A DNA stretch of 64,000 bases, taken from assembly GCF_921293095.1 (NCBI RefSeq), contig NC_060248.1:136970972-137034971 (forward strand), written 5' to 3'. The stretch is from Ischnura elegans (taxonomy: Eukaryota; Arthropoda; Insecta; Odonata; Coenagrionidae). The notes below the pieces were generated by a model that did no database searches, was not told the DNA's origin, and saw nothing but the letters and a program-made list of their open reading frames with translations. This document shows, piece after piece, positions 49,479-59,850 of this stretch (the first letter of the stretch is position 1; every line of letters begins with the position of its first letter). The position numbers were made by a program, and so were the translations under genes.

Positions 49479-49637
49479 ATGGGTGAAATAAGGAAAAATT
49501 ACAAGTGATGCATTGTTCCTCTGTGCAATAACACCCCAGAAAAAAATTTCGTCTGCATTTCCACTGAGGAAATTAGAAGAAAAGCCTCGATGTATGCCGT
49601 CTGTCGGGATGAGCGTTACGGAAAAATAAGAGTATAA
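49479..49637 (+). pseudogene. THAP-like zinc-finger first exon, broken
   Basis: A short frame from ATG at 49479 reads MGEIRKNYK, a TGA, then CIVPLCNNTPEKNFVCIS and EEIRRKASMYAVCRDE to a TAA at 49635. The C-x4-C followed by N-x-TPEK and RRK...RD resembles the N-terminal half of THAP domains. These occur at the N-terminus of DDE_Tnp_4 and P-type transposases in arthropods. The internal stop and the lack of a following C-x2-H exon make it a relic. Identity as THAP is an inference from a short match. Confidence 0.45.
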
Positions 49638-52084
49638 TAAACGGAATGATAAACCCGTGTGCTATGTGAGCAAAGATAACTTTAATATAAATAATATTTC
49701 CATATTTCACCGACTGAATAACTTGAAACTGAGATTTTTCGATGATTCGGCCGCCGTAGAATAAAAACTCAACTTCTCAACAAAAATCGAGATAGGTGTT
49801 TCTCGATGGTTACGATCTTGTTACGATGGACTCAAATTATTTACGGCACTTGTTAAATTTCAGTTACGGAAGGACATAGAAAATTCCATGATGTTTAAAA
49901 TCAAGGGAGGAAATATGAAAATATAGATCAACGTTGATCCTCATGCATTCGAGTGCCAGCCAAGAAGACAGCGTTTTCTTCTACTGTCGGCGTCAAAATG
50001 ATGTGCCGCGCGGCACACAGCGCTGTACTTTGCAAATTTATATCCTGGCTTCGCTGCATGCTATAATAATGAACTATACGTCATTTAAAGGAAATTTTAT
50101 CCTAAATTCTGATTTATTTTATTACAAAAAAATTCAAAAATGTAGACACGGCCAGTGCAATAAATGACTCCGCGCACCGAAAAATTAGCCGTTTTGTCAA
50201 CTTCATGAACTTTGCGACTCAACCTGGGGAAAACTATTATGTCTACAGCATTCATCTTCCACATTAATTTACACTCATCAGTGCGAATTAATAAAATGGC
50301 TTTTGGGTATTTTTAGAACTTATATTTTGTTATAAATTAATGAAAATATTTAAACATTATCTTGTCCCATAGTTTACCCCGAAAGATATAGGAAGTTGTA
50401 GATAGAAATAGAATGGAATCCAGAGGTGGTCACAAAAAATGAATCGCAGCATTCTATGATTTTATTCTACGCCGTTGCTTGCTTTTCAGAAAAAGTTGAG
50501 TCACAAGAGGAATGTTCCGCGGCCCTTGATTTGGAAACTGTGGAGATAGAGGAAGACGTGTGGATCAGCAATTTCCATTTAGTTGGTAGTCAGGATAAAC
50601 CAAGGATCCATTTAAAGGTTGTCAGGCCATCGTATAAAGATAGGACTGATGTGCACCACAGGGGAAATGGGGTGTTTGAGGGAAAGTCAAACCCAAAGTT
50701 GCCCTAAGAATGTGCAGTTCTATGTTGCTCTTTCCCCAGTTAAAGCCAAATAGAAATTGGATTGGGTTGGTATTTTCACCACGGATTCCAGTGATAGTGA
50801 GAGTGCAGGTGATCACGGTCATCGTCGAAGGTCATCCCTCTAGGATTTCCGATACGGAATTTTTAAGTGACAACCGATCGCAATGACGATGAGCTCGCCT
50901 TTAGAGTAGGTTACAGATATATCGTGAGAAAAGCTGCCAAAATGTATTAAAGACTCAGTTTGGAAAATATTCACATTTTAATGCTACTTTAGGAAGGATT
51001 TCATTACAAAAGTAACTTATTAACACCTGAAGACGTTGTCTTTATTATATTGATCGAAGTGCGACTGACCGATTCTTTTTGCAGAATAGGAAGTGGTTTC
51101 GGGGTTTTAGAGTCACAATATGGCAGATTGTGTTGGAAGTTCGTCTATATTATCGCTACTAAATTGAAACATTGATAGTCTGGCTTCCTCAGAGCTTCCT
51201 GTCGCCCTCCAGGCAAGGTATTTTTAAGTTGAAAGTATCATCGACAGATTCGAGGTGGAAATAAGTTCACCATAAGACTCTACCGGACTGCCAAAAGAAT
51301 ACACATTTCGCATGAGTATACGCTTTCGCCAAGATTATACGCAAGTCTATGTTATGAACTATAAAACATTTCAGATGCACATCAGCTACCTTTCCATTTC
51401 TCGGCATCGACTTTCGGCGCCGACGAAGTCTACAGTTTCACTAAAATACCCTGTTATCATGATGGAATCAGTAACAGGAAGGTTGCTAGGATCAGCCTAA
51501 GAATATCCATATTCCTTCATCTTTACGCAATCTATCGCTTTCAATGGAGGAGAAATAGATCAAATAATAGACCTGAAGTCACATTGAACAACTCCGATAC
51601 GTCTGCACTTCAATAAATGAATCATAACCACGCCGTCGCTTGTATTCAAGTACGCAACCTCTACTATGGCCGTGCCGCCGTGCCTCCTCGTACTGCACTA
51701 TGACGTCAATTTTCTACCAGCCAATCATCGGGCGTTTTCGATTCTCACTTGCATTTGAAAATTCTCGTGAACTTTGATGCATTAAATATCGCAAACCACG
51801 TCATAAAATAATAAAAAAACTTTCACCGTGGTATGCAAACATATATTTTATATAATTTTGGGGCTATTGATTATATCTGAAATATATGCAAGTTCCCTAT
51901 TGGCTGAGTTCTTTCAATTTCATTGATGTCCTTTCAATTGAGTTTCGATTGAGCTCCATTTGGTCCATGCTCAAACGAACCTCGGTGATTGTTGACAGTC
52001 AACCAATCGCCAATGATACCTATGCAACCCCTGTATCAAACACCGCTCTCTCGATCTCATGCCAAATGATCCTCCCATCTCTTT
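49638..52084. other. Unassigned stretch, possibly the interior of a decayed transposon
   Basis: No intact gene is present. A frame at 50490-50707 follows a good acceptor (TGCTTTTCAG) and reads EKVESQEECSAALDLETVEI; it could be a relic exon. TGACGTCATAGTTCAGTAGG (49394-49413) and a near reverse complement at about 51683-51702 (TCGTACTGCACTATGACGTC) suggest inverted ends about 2.3 kb apart. Nothing else is recognised. Confidence 0.3.
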
Positions 52085-52772
52085 GCGATGCAAAGATTAC
52101 CGCAGCGCCCCTAGCGGCCGCGTCTGGAATCACTCTAACTCAGACACACATCCTTTGTCGTATTTACTGCATGTGTTTCAACGTGAAAAGCGTGAGAAGA
52201 CGGTAATTTCTTGAAGATGTTATCGGTTGTGGACGCCAATGAAAGCAACCTCAGGGTTTGTGAGGCCCATGCGTGAGGGAAAAGAAGTTTTAAATGCTGG
52301 CCTTGTGATTTCGGTGAGGAAATGGGAGGAAAAAGAGTCGGTGGTTCATGTGTAGGCTTTGGTCCTTCGCACCTCGGCCCTGACTTCTGAGCATCCGTAT
52401 TCTGTGGATTTGTAGATTGATTTATCTCAAAATTACGGCGATCGGTTATCGAGGGATCAGAGTTCAGAGTGTGGCCGTATTGTTGTGTAACGTTTTAGTA
52501 CTGGCGCATCATTAACCTCCTTTATACACTTCAGGTGCCCCTGGTAGTGAAATATCTATGTTTTACTCGGGGATTAGAGTGGGTGAAGGACTTTCGTTCT
52601 GTACTTCCCAGTCCTCCTCTGCGTCTCAGAACTGCCATATCATTAGCAGTCTCTTGAGCAACCCTTTCGAGGTGATTTCGAATGTGGAAGCACTCACCCA
52701 GATAAAACTCCAAAGTGTGGATGTAGTTCTGCTCGAATTTTATGAGCAAAATTTTAAGTGACCATGACCTAA

Positions 52773-53438
52773 GACCAAGTGGCTTCGCTCTTGGCAACCC
52801 CGCAGAGGACTGATGCTTGGTTCAAAGGCAGAAATATGTCTATCCCAGCATCTAAGGTATACAGCCAGTCCACTTATGCGGTAAATCCTAAAGCTAACTG
52901 GAAAAAACCTTTAGAAGATTTGTACTACAGCAATTTTACTGGTAACAAGTACACAGACAGAGGCAACAAACTTGAAACTGTAGCGAGAAAGTGTTATGAG
53001 GAGCTTGAGGGTTGTCAGGTGGTGGAATCAGGACTTCTAGTCCGTCCAGAAATTCCTTGGGTGAGAGCAAGTTTGGATGGAACAGCTTTGGTTGATGGCA
53101 GGTTAGTAAGAAATGTTGAAATTAAGACAATTAAGGATGGCGAGACTTTGACGGCAGCTGAGTTTTTGGATCAAAGAGCAGTGAAGACCTTGGACAACAA
53201 TGTTAATTTGAAGAAGAATACTGACTATTTTGACCAAGTTCAAATAGGCATGGCTTTGAGTGGCATCCCAGAATGTGATTACATTGTGTATTCTCAGGCT
53301 GGTAATGATTATCTTAAAGTACGTGTTCCTTTTCATTCGGATTATGTATTCAATCTCTTAAGTAGATTGTGTCACTTATTTTCAATTCACTTATTTTCAA
53401 TTCTGTATTCTTTGTCCAGCATCACTCCATCTTGGTAG
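52773..53438 (+). pseudogene. YqaJ-type recombinase/nuclease, 5'-incomplete
   Basis: The open frame begins right after a stop at 52770 with no ATG until 52836, so an upstream part is missing. Conserved YqaJ-type blocks appear in order: QRTDAWFKGRNMSIPASK, GNKLETVARKCYEEL, SGLLVRPEIPWVRASLDG (the acidic active-site region), RNVEIKTIK (E-x-K) and YFDQVQIGMALSG. YqaJ proteins are exonuclease-fold nucleases like lambda exonuclease. The last ~30 residues (after about 53345) are unrelated and overlap the convergent transposase, so the C-terminus is also lost or spliced. It is the second protein of the ISL2EU-like element. Confidence 0.82.
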
Positions 53439-53705
53439 TCACTCCATCTATCCAACTCGCAGCTATCAGTGACAATAAACTTGTCCGAGGCTCGTCCACC
53501 ATATAAAGAACTTATCTCAGTTATTAGTCCAGATGGGGCAATGCCAAGATTGACCTTCGCAGTGTGACCTCTCTTGTACTGGGAATACGTTAAAATTCTA
53601 CATTTGAGACACTTGCATTTTTCTATAGGAATTTCCATGCAATCCAGCACAATCCTGGTGAACTTGTATTTTGAAAATGATGATGGTAGGTTGGCTCAGA
53701 TCGTT
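53387..53705 (-). pseudogene. DDE_Tnp_4 transposase fragment
   Basis: The minus-strand frame reads NLPSSFSKYKFTRIVLDCM (first catalytic Asp in LDC), EIPIEKCKCLKC, SQYKRGHTAKVNLGIAPSG, SSLYGGRASDKFIVTDS (second catalytic Asp region) and DGVMLDKEYRI. This is the DDE_Tnp_4/Harbinger-type catalytic core. A stop lies just upstream of 53705 and no N-terminal domain is readable towards 54 kb. The frame ends at 53387, before the third acidic residue is reached. It is convergent with, and overlaps, the YqaJ frame by about 50 bases. Confidence 0.85.
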
Positions 53706-54065
53706 GCTTGATCAGGCCAGGGTATCACTGACTTCAACACGCGTGCTAGTAAAGGACATGTGTGCTTAAAATAATTTGTGGTTGGGCACTCGTTTTCCCA
53801 TCTTCAGTACCCTAACCCACTTTTGCCGTAAACTTTCTTCCTTCGGAAAAAATGGAAGCTTACTTCGGGGGCATTATAACTTGAACACTGTCGAGCGCTG
53901 CAGTACGTGGTGTTTCTAGAGTTTTTCTGGGAGTGAGGTACCGAAAAATAATCGTGGTCCATGATTTCCGCAACGTAAACAAAGATATAGGAGCAACGAA
54001 TGTGTCTGAGTTAGAGTACTTCCAGGCGCGGCCGCCAGGGGCGCTGGGGAGAATCTTTGCATCGC

Positions 54066-54775
54066 CAATTGCCTTCTAACGCCATCCAACCATCACTTCT
54101 GGGCTCTTCATCTTTTCTTTCTGCATTGCCGCATCCATTTGAAAACAGATTTCGGAATTATTTCTTTCCCATCCTCAGTGCGTGCCCAAACCATTGCCTT
54201 CTTTACATCTACGATCTTTCTCAATAATTAATTTCTTATTTGGTCTCTGCTAGACTTTCTACCGGACCTTCACCAAAGTGCATTTCTGTGGCTCATAATG
54301 TATTGTTTTCTCTCTTCTCCACGTCAACTGGTTTGGCGCAGAGACGAGGGCGCTGAAGGAGAGCGAGTGTGGCGTGGAGGGACGGGAAGGCGAACAGAGC
54401 GCAGCGGAGAGGAACTCTCACGGGTTGAGGGGGCATGGATGGGTTGGGGAGACGGAGGCGCATAGAGGATGATAGAAGAGGGGTCACCCGTGTATGTTTG
54501 TACAAGCGATGCCCTCAAATGGCCGCCGCTGACGTAAGTGAGCTTTATAATTACGACGAGAAATTCCGGCGCGTCGCGAAGGAGGAAGCTTTTCAGGAAT
54601 TTTCGTGAGCATAATCATTGGGGGAGGTAATGCGAATACTCAGTAGTTTTTTTGTGGCTGTAAAAAGCAGTTGTCTACGTTGATACAATTTTGTGATTTT
54701 CGACAAATTTGAAATGTATGTTACGCTTCCCATCCCATTTATTTTTTTCTCTTAGTAATAAATGAAAATAAAAAT
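54066..54775. other. Unassigned stretch
   Basis: No gene is supported. A GC-rich patch at 54330-54480 gives two overlapping minus-strand Pro/Ser/Arg-rich frames without motifs. Confidence 0.4.
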
Positions 54776-54903
54776 TGAAATATGAAGTGAAACACTTAGC
54801 ACTTTCCACATAAAATATTTTTATTACACACGAGTCTCGTGGGACTCGTGTGTAATAAAAATATTTTATGTGGAAAGTGCAAAGTGTTTCACTTCATATT
54901 TCA
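54776..54903. repeat. Near-perfect palindrome with 61-bp arms
   Basis: Arms 54776-54836 and 54843-54903 are reverse complements, differing only at a central TTAG versus TTTG position, and enclose a 6-base loop (TCGTGG). No coding capacity. It could be a minimal foldback MITE or a recent inverted duplication. A transcript across it would form a long hairpin RNA. Confidence 0.95.
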
Positions 54904-55039
54904 TAATGGATCTCCACAAAGTATCTGCCTCATCCAACCAATTGAAAATAAAAAGATATCCTTCCAAAATAAATATCATTATATTTACTATATTGTTTAG
55001 GAGGGCAATAAAAATTAAAAACCAGAAAAAGTGGCACAG

Positions 55040-55215
55040 GGAGTATAGTTGCCAGGGGCATGTCGAAAATTTGATGCGGCAATATCAAGGAAAACCGGGA
55101 GGTTCTGGGTCCGAGTCCCAGTCTGGTCGCATTTTTACCCTCTGATTTCGGGGCTTTTCCATTCACCTCAGCTCCGTTGTCCCCGTCCTTTTTCTCTTAA
55201 ATGCTCACGTCCCTT
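55040..55215 (+). mobile_element. tRNA-derived SINE, family D
   Basis: A strong B box lies in TCTGGGTCCGAGTCCCAG (55090-55107). The following CTGGTCGCAT and CCTCTGATTTCGGGG match the body of the minus-strand SINE at 43.8-43.98 kb. The A box is weak. Confidence 0.75.
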
Positions 55216-56513
55216 TCTAAATGGTTCAAGTCACTATCACTAAAACATAGACACAAAAAGAAAAAGAGGAACATGAAAATTAAACTTAGATCATTCGAAA
55301 TTGAAAGTTCTTTCTCAGCCAAAGAGTGAATGGGGAGCAGGGAAGGAGTTCGCTGGAAAAGCTTTAATTGGAGGGAGATGTTCAACCGTGCGGGGGCGTG
55401 CAACTCATCTCATTCTTATGCACCTCATCTGCATCTCATTTTTCCACAACATTGTGTACTTGTGCCTGGATAGGCTCGTCTCCTTCCTCTTCGTCCGTCC
55501 ATCGGCCATCTGCCTCTTTGGTTCCTCTTCTGTGAGCTGTGGCTGACTTTTCTCCTTTCATTTACTTCAATCAATCCCTGCTCTTATCATTTCTCTGTTA
55601 TTTACCTTTTCCCACATTCCTCCCAATGGATCACTCTACTTTGGATCAAACGAATCAGAAAAATTCTCCTCCAAACTAGTCCGATATACCTGCCTCACAG
55701 AATTTCTTTCATCTTGCATTTCACAGCCACCTTTCCTCATGGTATTCGAGTAAAATTCTCTCTCTATATATCTCTGGAATTCCACTCATTTTGCGTCCCT
55801 TGATCGGTTTTGGTCTTTGCTAATGAAACTTGATCAGTCGTCGCTCAATTTATAAGCATCTCGCTCACGCAAAATTCGGATAAACTCGCGATGATCTTGC
55901 GATTTTCTCGTATGATTCTTTCGATCATTTGTGAACAAAGTAAGCAGCAATTACTCGTTTGACAGAAATGAGGGTGAAATATGCATCGAAAGCGACCGAG
56001 AGAAGGAACAAAAGGAGTATGCAATGCCAACTCAATGCCAGAGAGAAGCCTATTTACTAGTTACGCTTTCGGGGAAAGTGAATCTCCTCCTCACGAGGGT
56101 CCGTGACTTCCGGAGTGATGCCTTGCTCTGTCTCTCCGGCATCTCCTGAGTTTCGCTGCCCTCTGGTCCGTTCCATGCACTCCAATGCGCCTTCTCATGC
56201 GAGCATGAACGCATGGCCACCCGAGAGTGGACACCCCCGCCTCCCCTCTAACCCCTCTCACCGCACGAACACCACGCATCGCACGCTCCTCTGGTCCCAC
56301 CTAAATCTGAAATTCTCTGAAAAGAAATTTCTCGTTTGAAAACGTCTCCGACTCCAAAACGTTCAGAACTGCTGAAAAATTATTTCGCGAAAAGAACAAG
56401 GCACTGGTGGAAAATGTTTTGCGCTAGCGAAGTGCACATTTTCAAAGATTCAAATTGTATGTGAGTAAAACGTTTTTGCGGTTCACGCTAAATTAAATAG
56501 ATATGGCATAAGC
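55216..56513. other. Unassigned stretch
   Basis: No gene or repeat is recognised. A GC-rich patch at 56100-56290 carries frames on both strands without motifs. Confidence 0.4.
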
Positions 56514-56702
56514 CGCGGGGTGAAGCCCTCGCCTTCCAAACTAGAGGTCGCTCGCTGGTTAGAGTCACGGCTGGATAGGTTGCCCCTTGCTAGGGCATTG
56601 CTGTTCGTGTGCGTGTAATCGTTAAATTTGTTGAACACCCCGATGTCAAATAGCCAATATATGCGGTATATGGTGGTATGGGAATAAATAAAATCAATCT
56701 AT
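56514..56702 (+). mobile_element. tRNA-derived SINE, family B
   Basis: Diverged sister of the 17.0 kb SINE. It shares CCTCGCCT, AGGTCGC, the degraded B box GGTTAGAGTCACGG and GGCTGGATAGGTT, and ends in GAATAAATAAAATC. Confidence 0.7.
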
Positions 56703-57119
56703 TAAGGACTTTTAATTTAAAATGTCAATTTGGGAGATTAAAAATCATTCATTCAAACGTTCAGAGAATATTTAATTCCATGTTAAAGGCTACCAACATA
56801 GAAATAATCAGTAAACAATGAGTAAACAATGACTGCATCTCATTGCTTATTTTAACAAAATCGATGCAATTTTAAGAGAGGCAATAATCTTAGATTTTGT
56901 TATGTTGGCGTTTATTATTACTAATTCATATTTAAATGAATTCTCCAACACTTCTCGATATATTAACAAATATACATATATAAATATAACTCAGTCCTTA
57001 GTAATGGATTCAATTTTTTTCGGACTTCTTCATTCCATGCGGAGACCCTCGTGTGGTAGCTTCTATCAAAGAAAGTTTTTTGAAAGTAAATTGAACCCTT
57101 TCATTTTTTTGTATCCGAT
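56703..57119. other. Unassigned AT-rich stretch
   Basis: Nothing recognised. It ends at the target site of the LINE insertion. Confidence 0.4.
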
Positions 57120-57131
57120 ATGTATCAGATA

Positions 57132-58304
57132 CAACTCGTGATGCAATAGCAGTAATGAGGTGCCTCGTCGAGAGGAACCTAGAATATGACCAAGACGTAT
57201 ATGCCTGTTTCGTGGACTTTGAGAAAGCATTTGATAGGGTGAACTGGTTTAAGCTGATGGATATTCTCAAGAGAATAGGTGTAGATTGGAGGGATAGACG
57301 ACTGATTCGAAATCTTTATATGGCCCAGACTGCGCAAGTGAGGGTAGCGGACGGAGAATCTGGGTGGGCAAGCATTGGCCGAGGTGTAAGGCAAGGCTGT
57401 CCTCTATCGCCGCTGCTTTTTAACGTATACGCTGAGGAGATGGTAAGAGAAGCGTGGGACGAGTTGGAAGCTGGAGTGAAAGTGGGAGGAATGATGTGGA
57501 AATCGGTAAGGTTCGCGGATGATCAGGCGCTGATTAGCCAGTCAGCGAGGGGATTACAGGCTCTAGTGGATGCGTTATACGAGTGGTGCGAGGAGTATGG
57601 GATGAGGATTAATCACAAGAAGACTAAGGTAATGCGGTTTTGTAAAGTATCGCGAGCGAGGAATGTGAGACTCAAGATCAAAGTAGGTGGGGAAAAACTT
57701 GAACAGGTAGACCAGTTTAACTATTTGGGCAGCACATTTGAGGAAAACGGACACAGTAGCAAAGACATCAGGAAGCGAATTGTACTAGCAAAGGAGGCGT
57801 TCATGAACAGGAAGGAGCTTCTGAGAGGATCGTTATGTAAGAGTTTAAAGAAAAGGTTGGTGAAGAGTTTGATTTGGAGTGTAGCTCTCTATGGTGCCGA
57901 AACATGGACACTGAGGAAAGAATACGAGAGAAGATTGGAGGCATTCGAGATGTGGGTATGGAGAAGAATGGAGAAGGTAAAACGGATGGAGAGGAAAAGG
58001 AACGACGAAGTGCTGGATATGGCTGGCGAGGAGAGGCAGCTTTTGGATGAGATACGGAGGCGACAGAAGGTATGGATGGAGTTAGTGCTTAGCGGGGAGG
58101 GGATGTTGAAAAAGGTGTTAGAGGGTAGAATGTTAGGGAAACGAGGGAGGGGAAGGAAAAGAATAGGATTTTTAGATAGATTGAAAGGGATTAGGCCTTA
58201 TGGTGAATTGAAGAAGGTGGTAATGGAAGGAAAGGAAGGCTCCCAGATCACTTCTTTAGTACTCCATGCAAACCTATCTTAATAGGTAGAATACTCGAAT
58301 AATA
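57132..58304 (+). mobile_element. 5'-truncated RTE-like LINE with 12-bp target duplication
   Basis: ATGTATCAGATA stands at 57120-57131 and again at 58305-58316, bracketing the element. That is the hallmark of target-primed reverse transcription. The 5' end is truncated inside the reverse transcriptase. The 3' end, just after the stop, is a short AATAA-type tail. The open frame and perfect duplication indicate a recent insertion. Confidence 0.93.
57133..58282 (+). CDS. Reverse transcriptase, 5'-truncated, frame still open
   Basis: The frame is open from the truncation point (TTRDAIAVMRCL) to TAA at 58280; the first internal ATG is at 57155. Motifs in order: YACFVDFEKAFDRVNW (first catalytic Asp), RGVRQGCPLSPLLFNVYAE, VRFADDQALIS (FADD catalytic pair), MRINHKKTKVM, QFNYLGSTF (thumb), LYGAETWTLRKE and KRGRGRKRIGFLDRL at the C-terminus. 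This order and the C-terminal G-K-R-x-R-G-R block fit RTE-like LINEs. The endonuclease and the start of the reverse transcriptase are absent, so it is not an autonomous gene even though it has no stops. Confidence 0.9.
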
Positions 58305-58316
58305 ATGTATCAGATA

Positions 58317-59369
58317 GTATTTGAAAACGGTGCCATCCCCCATTCGGAAAAAATTACCTATAGGCCAACGAATTCTTATGTTATGAACAATTACGTAAAT
58401 ATGAATACTTATAATTAGAACAATTCGTGAGTATTGTGGATAGATTTCTTGTTAGAGCTAGTATTTGCTAGGGTTATTTTCTCATCTTATGTCCTTGCAC
58501 GCTTTCCTCCGCAAGCGAAAGACTGGAAGTGGAATCAAATCGAAGGATGGAGACCGTGTGTGGAATTGAATTGGTGGATTGGCGCTGGAGATTGTTGGGC
58601 GAATCTGGAGGCATTTCGCATTTCCAAGCTTAATGATGAAATATTGGTGGAAGTTTATGTGGTACTTTATGAATCGGCTTGTTCTGATGGTTATTAGACC
58701 ATGAATTCATTAAATATAATCATTTCCAGGCCCTAAAAACCGAAATCTGCGTAATACTGTACATGGTCATTCAAACCTGGAATTACTGAGATTTATTGAT
58801 AAATCACTTATTGTTAATTAACCTGGATAGTGAACACAGGAGGAGTTTTGTGGAAAAAATATTTGTTTGGATTAGCTACAGGAGTGGATGAAGAGTGAAC
58901 AGGAGTGGTGGTGAGTGTGATGGCGCTATGGAAAGACGGACGGAGAATGAGCGCGCAATGTCGGGTCAAAAGAGCAGTGAGCAAGCGTTTGAAGTTGAGT
59001 AGAGGCGGAGGTACAGATGGGTAGGAAGATGAAAAACAAAAGGAGACATGAAGAAGTAATGCAGATAAAATGGGGAGAGAGACGAGCAAGCGAGCGCTAA
59101 GTGAAGCCAGAGTGTGAGTGAGTCAGTTGGAGTGGAAGAGTTTGTAAATGGGATGATCCAAAGAATGAGACATCAGCCATCAAACACATTAATCATCGCA
59201 TGGCCTTAAAGACCAATGGATGTCCATCGCATACATTCCCATAAAGATGACCACAGAGTGCTGCCAAAACATTGGGAGGGGTAGACATATCACATTGTAG
59301 GTGTGGTTCCATTCTCTATCATTATATTATGACGCTGCTCAGAACATATTTGAGGGCGTTCTAGCACCA
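58317..59369. other. Unassigned stretch
   Basis: No gene is supported. The 87-codon frame at 58434-58697 has no recognisable motif. Confidence 0.4.
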
Positions 59370-59510
59370 TCAGGGAAGTGCGGCCACTCAAAGGCTAGAA
59401 TGTCGGGACATCGACCAAAGTGCTCCGGGTTCGAATGCCCCCCGGCATCCTCAATCCCAACCCAGGGTAAAGGGGTGACCCTCACGAGCATTTGTGCTAT
59501 CTGATATGAT
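59370..59510 (+). mobile_element. tRNA-derived SINE
   Basis: A clear B box lies in CTCCGGGTTCGAATGCCCCC (59425-59444), with an A-box-like GTGCGGCCACTCAAAGGC upstream and a short body containing ACCCAGGGTAAAGGGG. The tRNA fold is incomplete. Confidence 0.65.
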
Positions 59511-59511
59511 C

Positions 59512-59850
59512 CTATGTATGTGGTGAAATCAGATTGGTAGACGAGGCAAGCAGAAGACACGATGTGGCACGGAGGAGGCAGCTGAGGCCATTTGCGCCGA
59601 TGGGAAAGTAGGGCGGAGAGAAACCCGGCGTCGGCATTAGCCTGCTCTTAACGGAAGTCGCCGAGGGGACCAGCGTCCCATCGGAAGGACGCAATGTTGA
59701 ACTTGAATTGCCTTCCACGATACACTCGAGCAGGGATCGGGCAGCCTGCGTAAAATGTCCGCCACCACCGGGATTTGAACCTGGTTCCACGGCGTGGGAA
59801 GGCAGCAAGCACTCCAGCCAGCACATGAATCCTATGGTTCGTCCCTCTCG
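59512..59850 (-). mobile_element. tRNA-derived SINE, long body
   Basis: The minus strand has a B box in CCAGGTTCAAATCCCGG (59778-59794 region) with an A-box-like GTGCTGGCTGGAGTGC upstream. A long body of about 240 bases includes AAGAGCAGGCTAATGCC and TTTCCCATCGGCGC. The body is longer than in the other SINEs here. The 104-codon frame on the same strand is simply the SINE body read through. Confidence 0.65.

Larger units (their letters stand above)
52085..54065. mobile_element. ISL2EU-like DNA transposon with long TIRs
   Basis: The left end from 52085 (GCGATGCAAAGATT, then CAGCGCCCCTAGCGGCCGC and ACTCTAACTCAGACACA) is matched in inverted form by the right end up to 54065, over about 80 bases with scattered mismatches and small indels. 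Between them lie a plus-strand YqaJ-type nuclease fragment and a convergent minus-strand DDE_Tnp_4 transposase fragment. As I recall, ISL2EU elements of the Pif/Harbinger-related group encode this pair of proteins. At about 2.0 kb, with incomplete genes, this copy appears internally deleted. No target duplication was evident. Confidence 0.8.
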
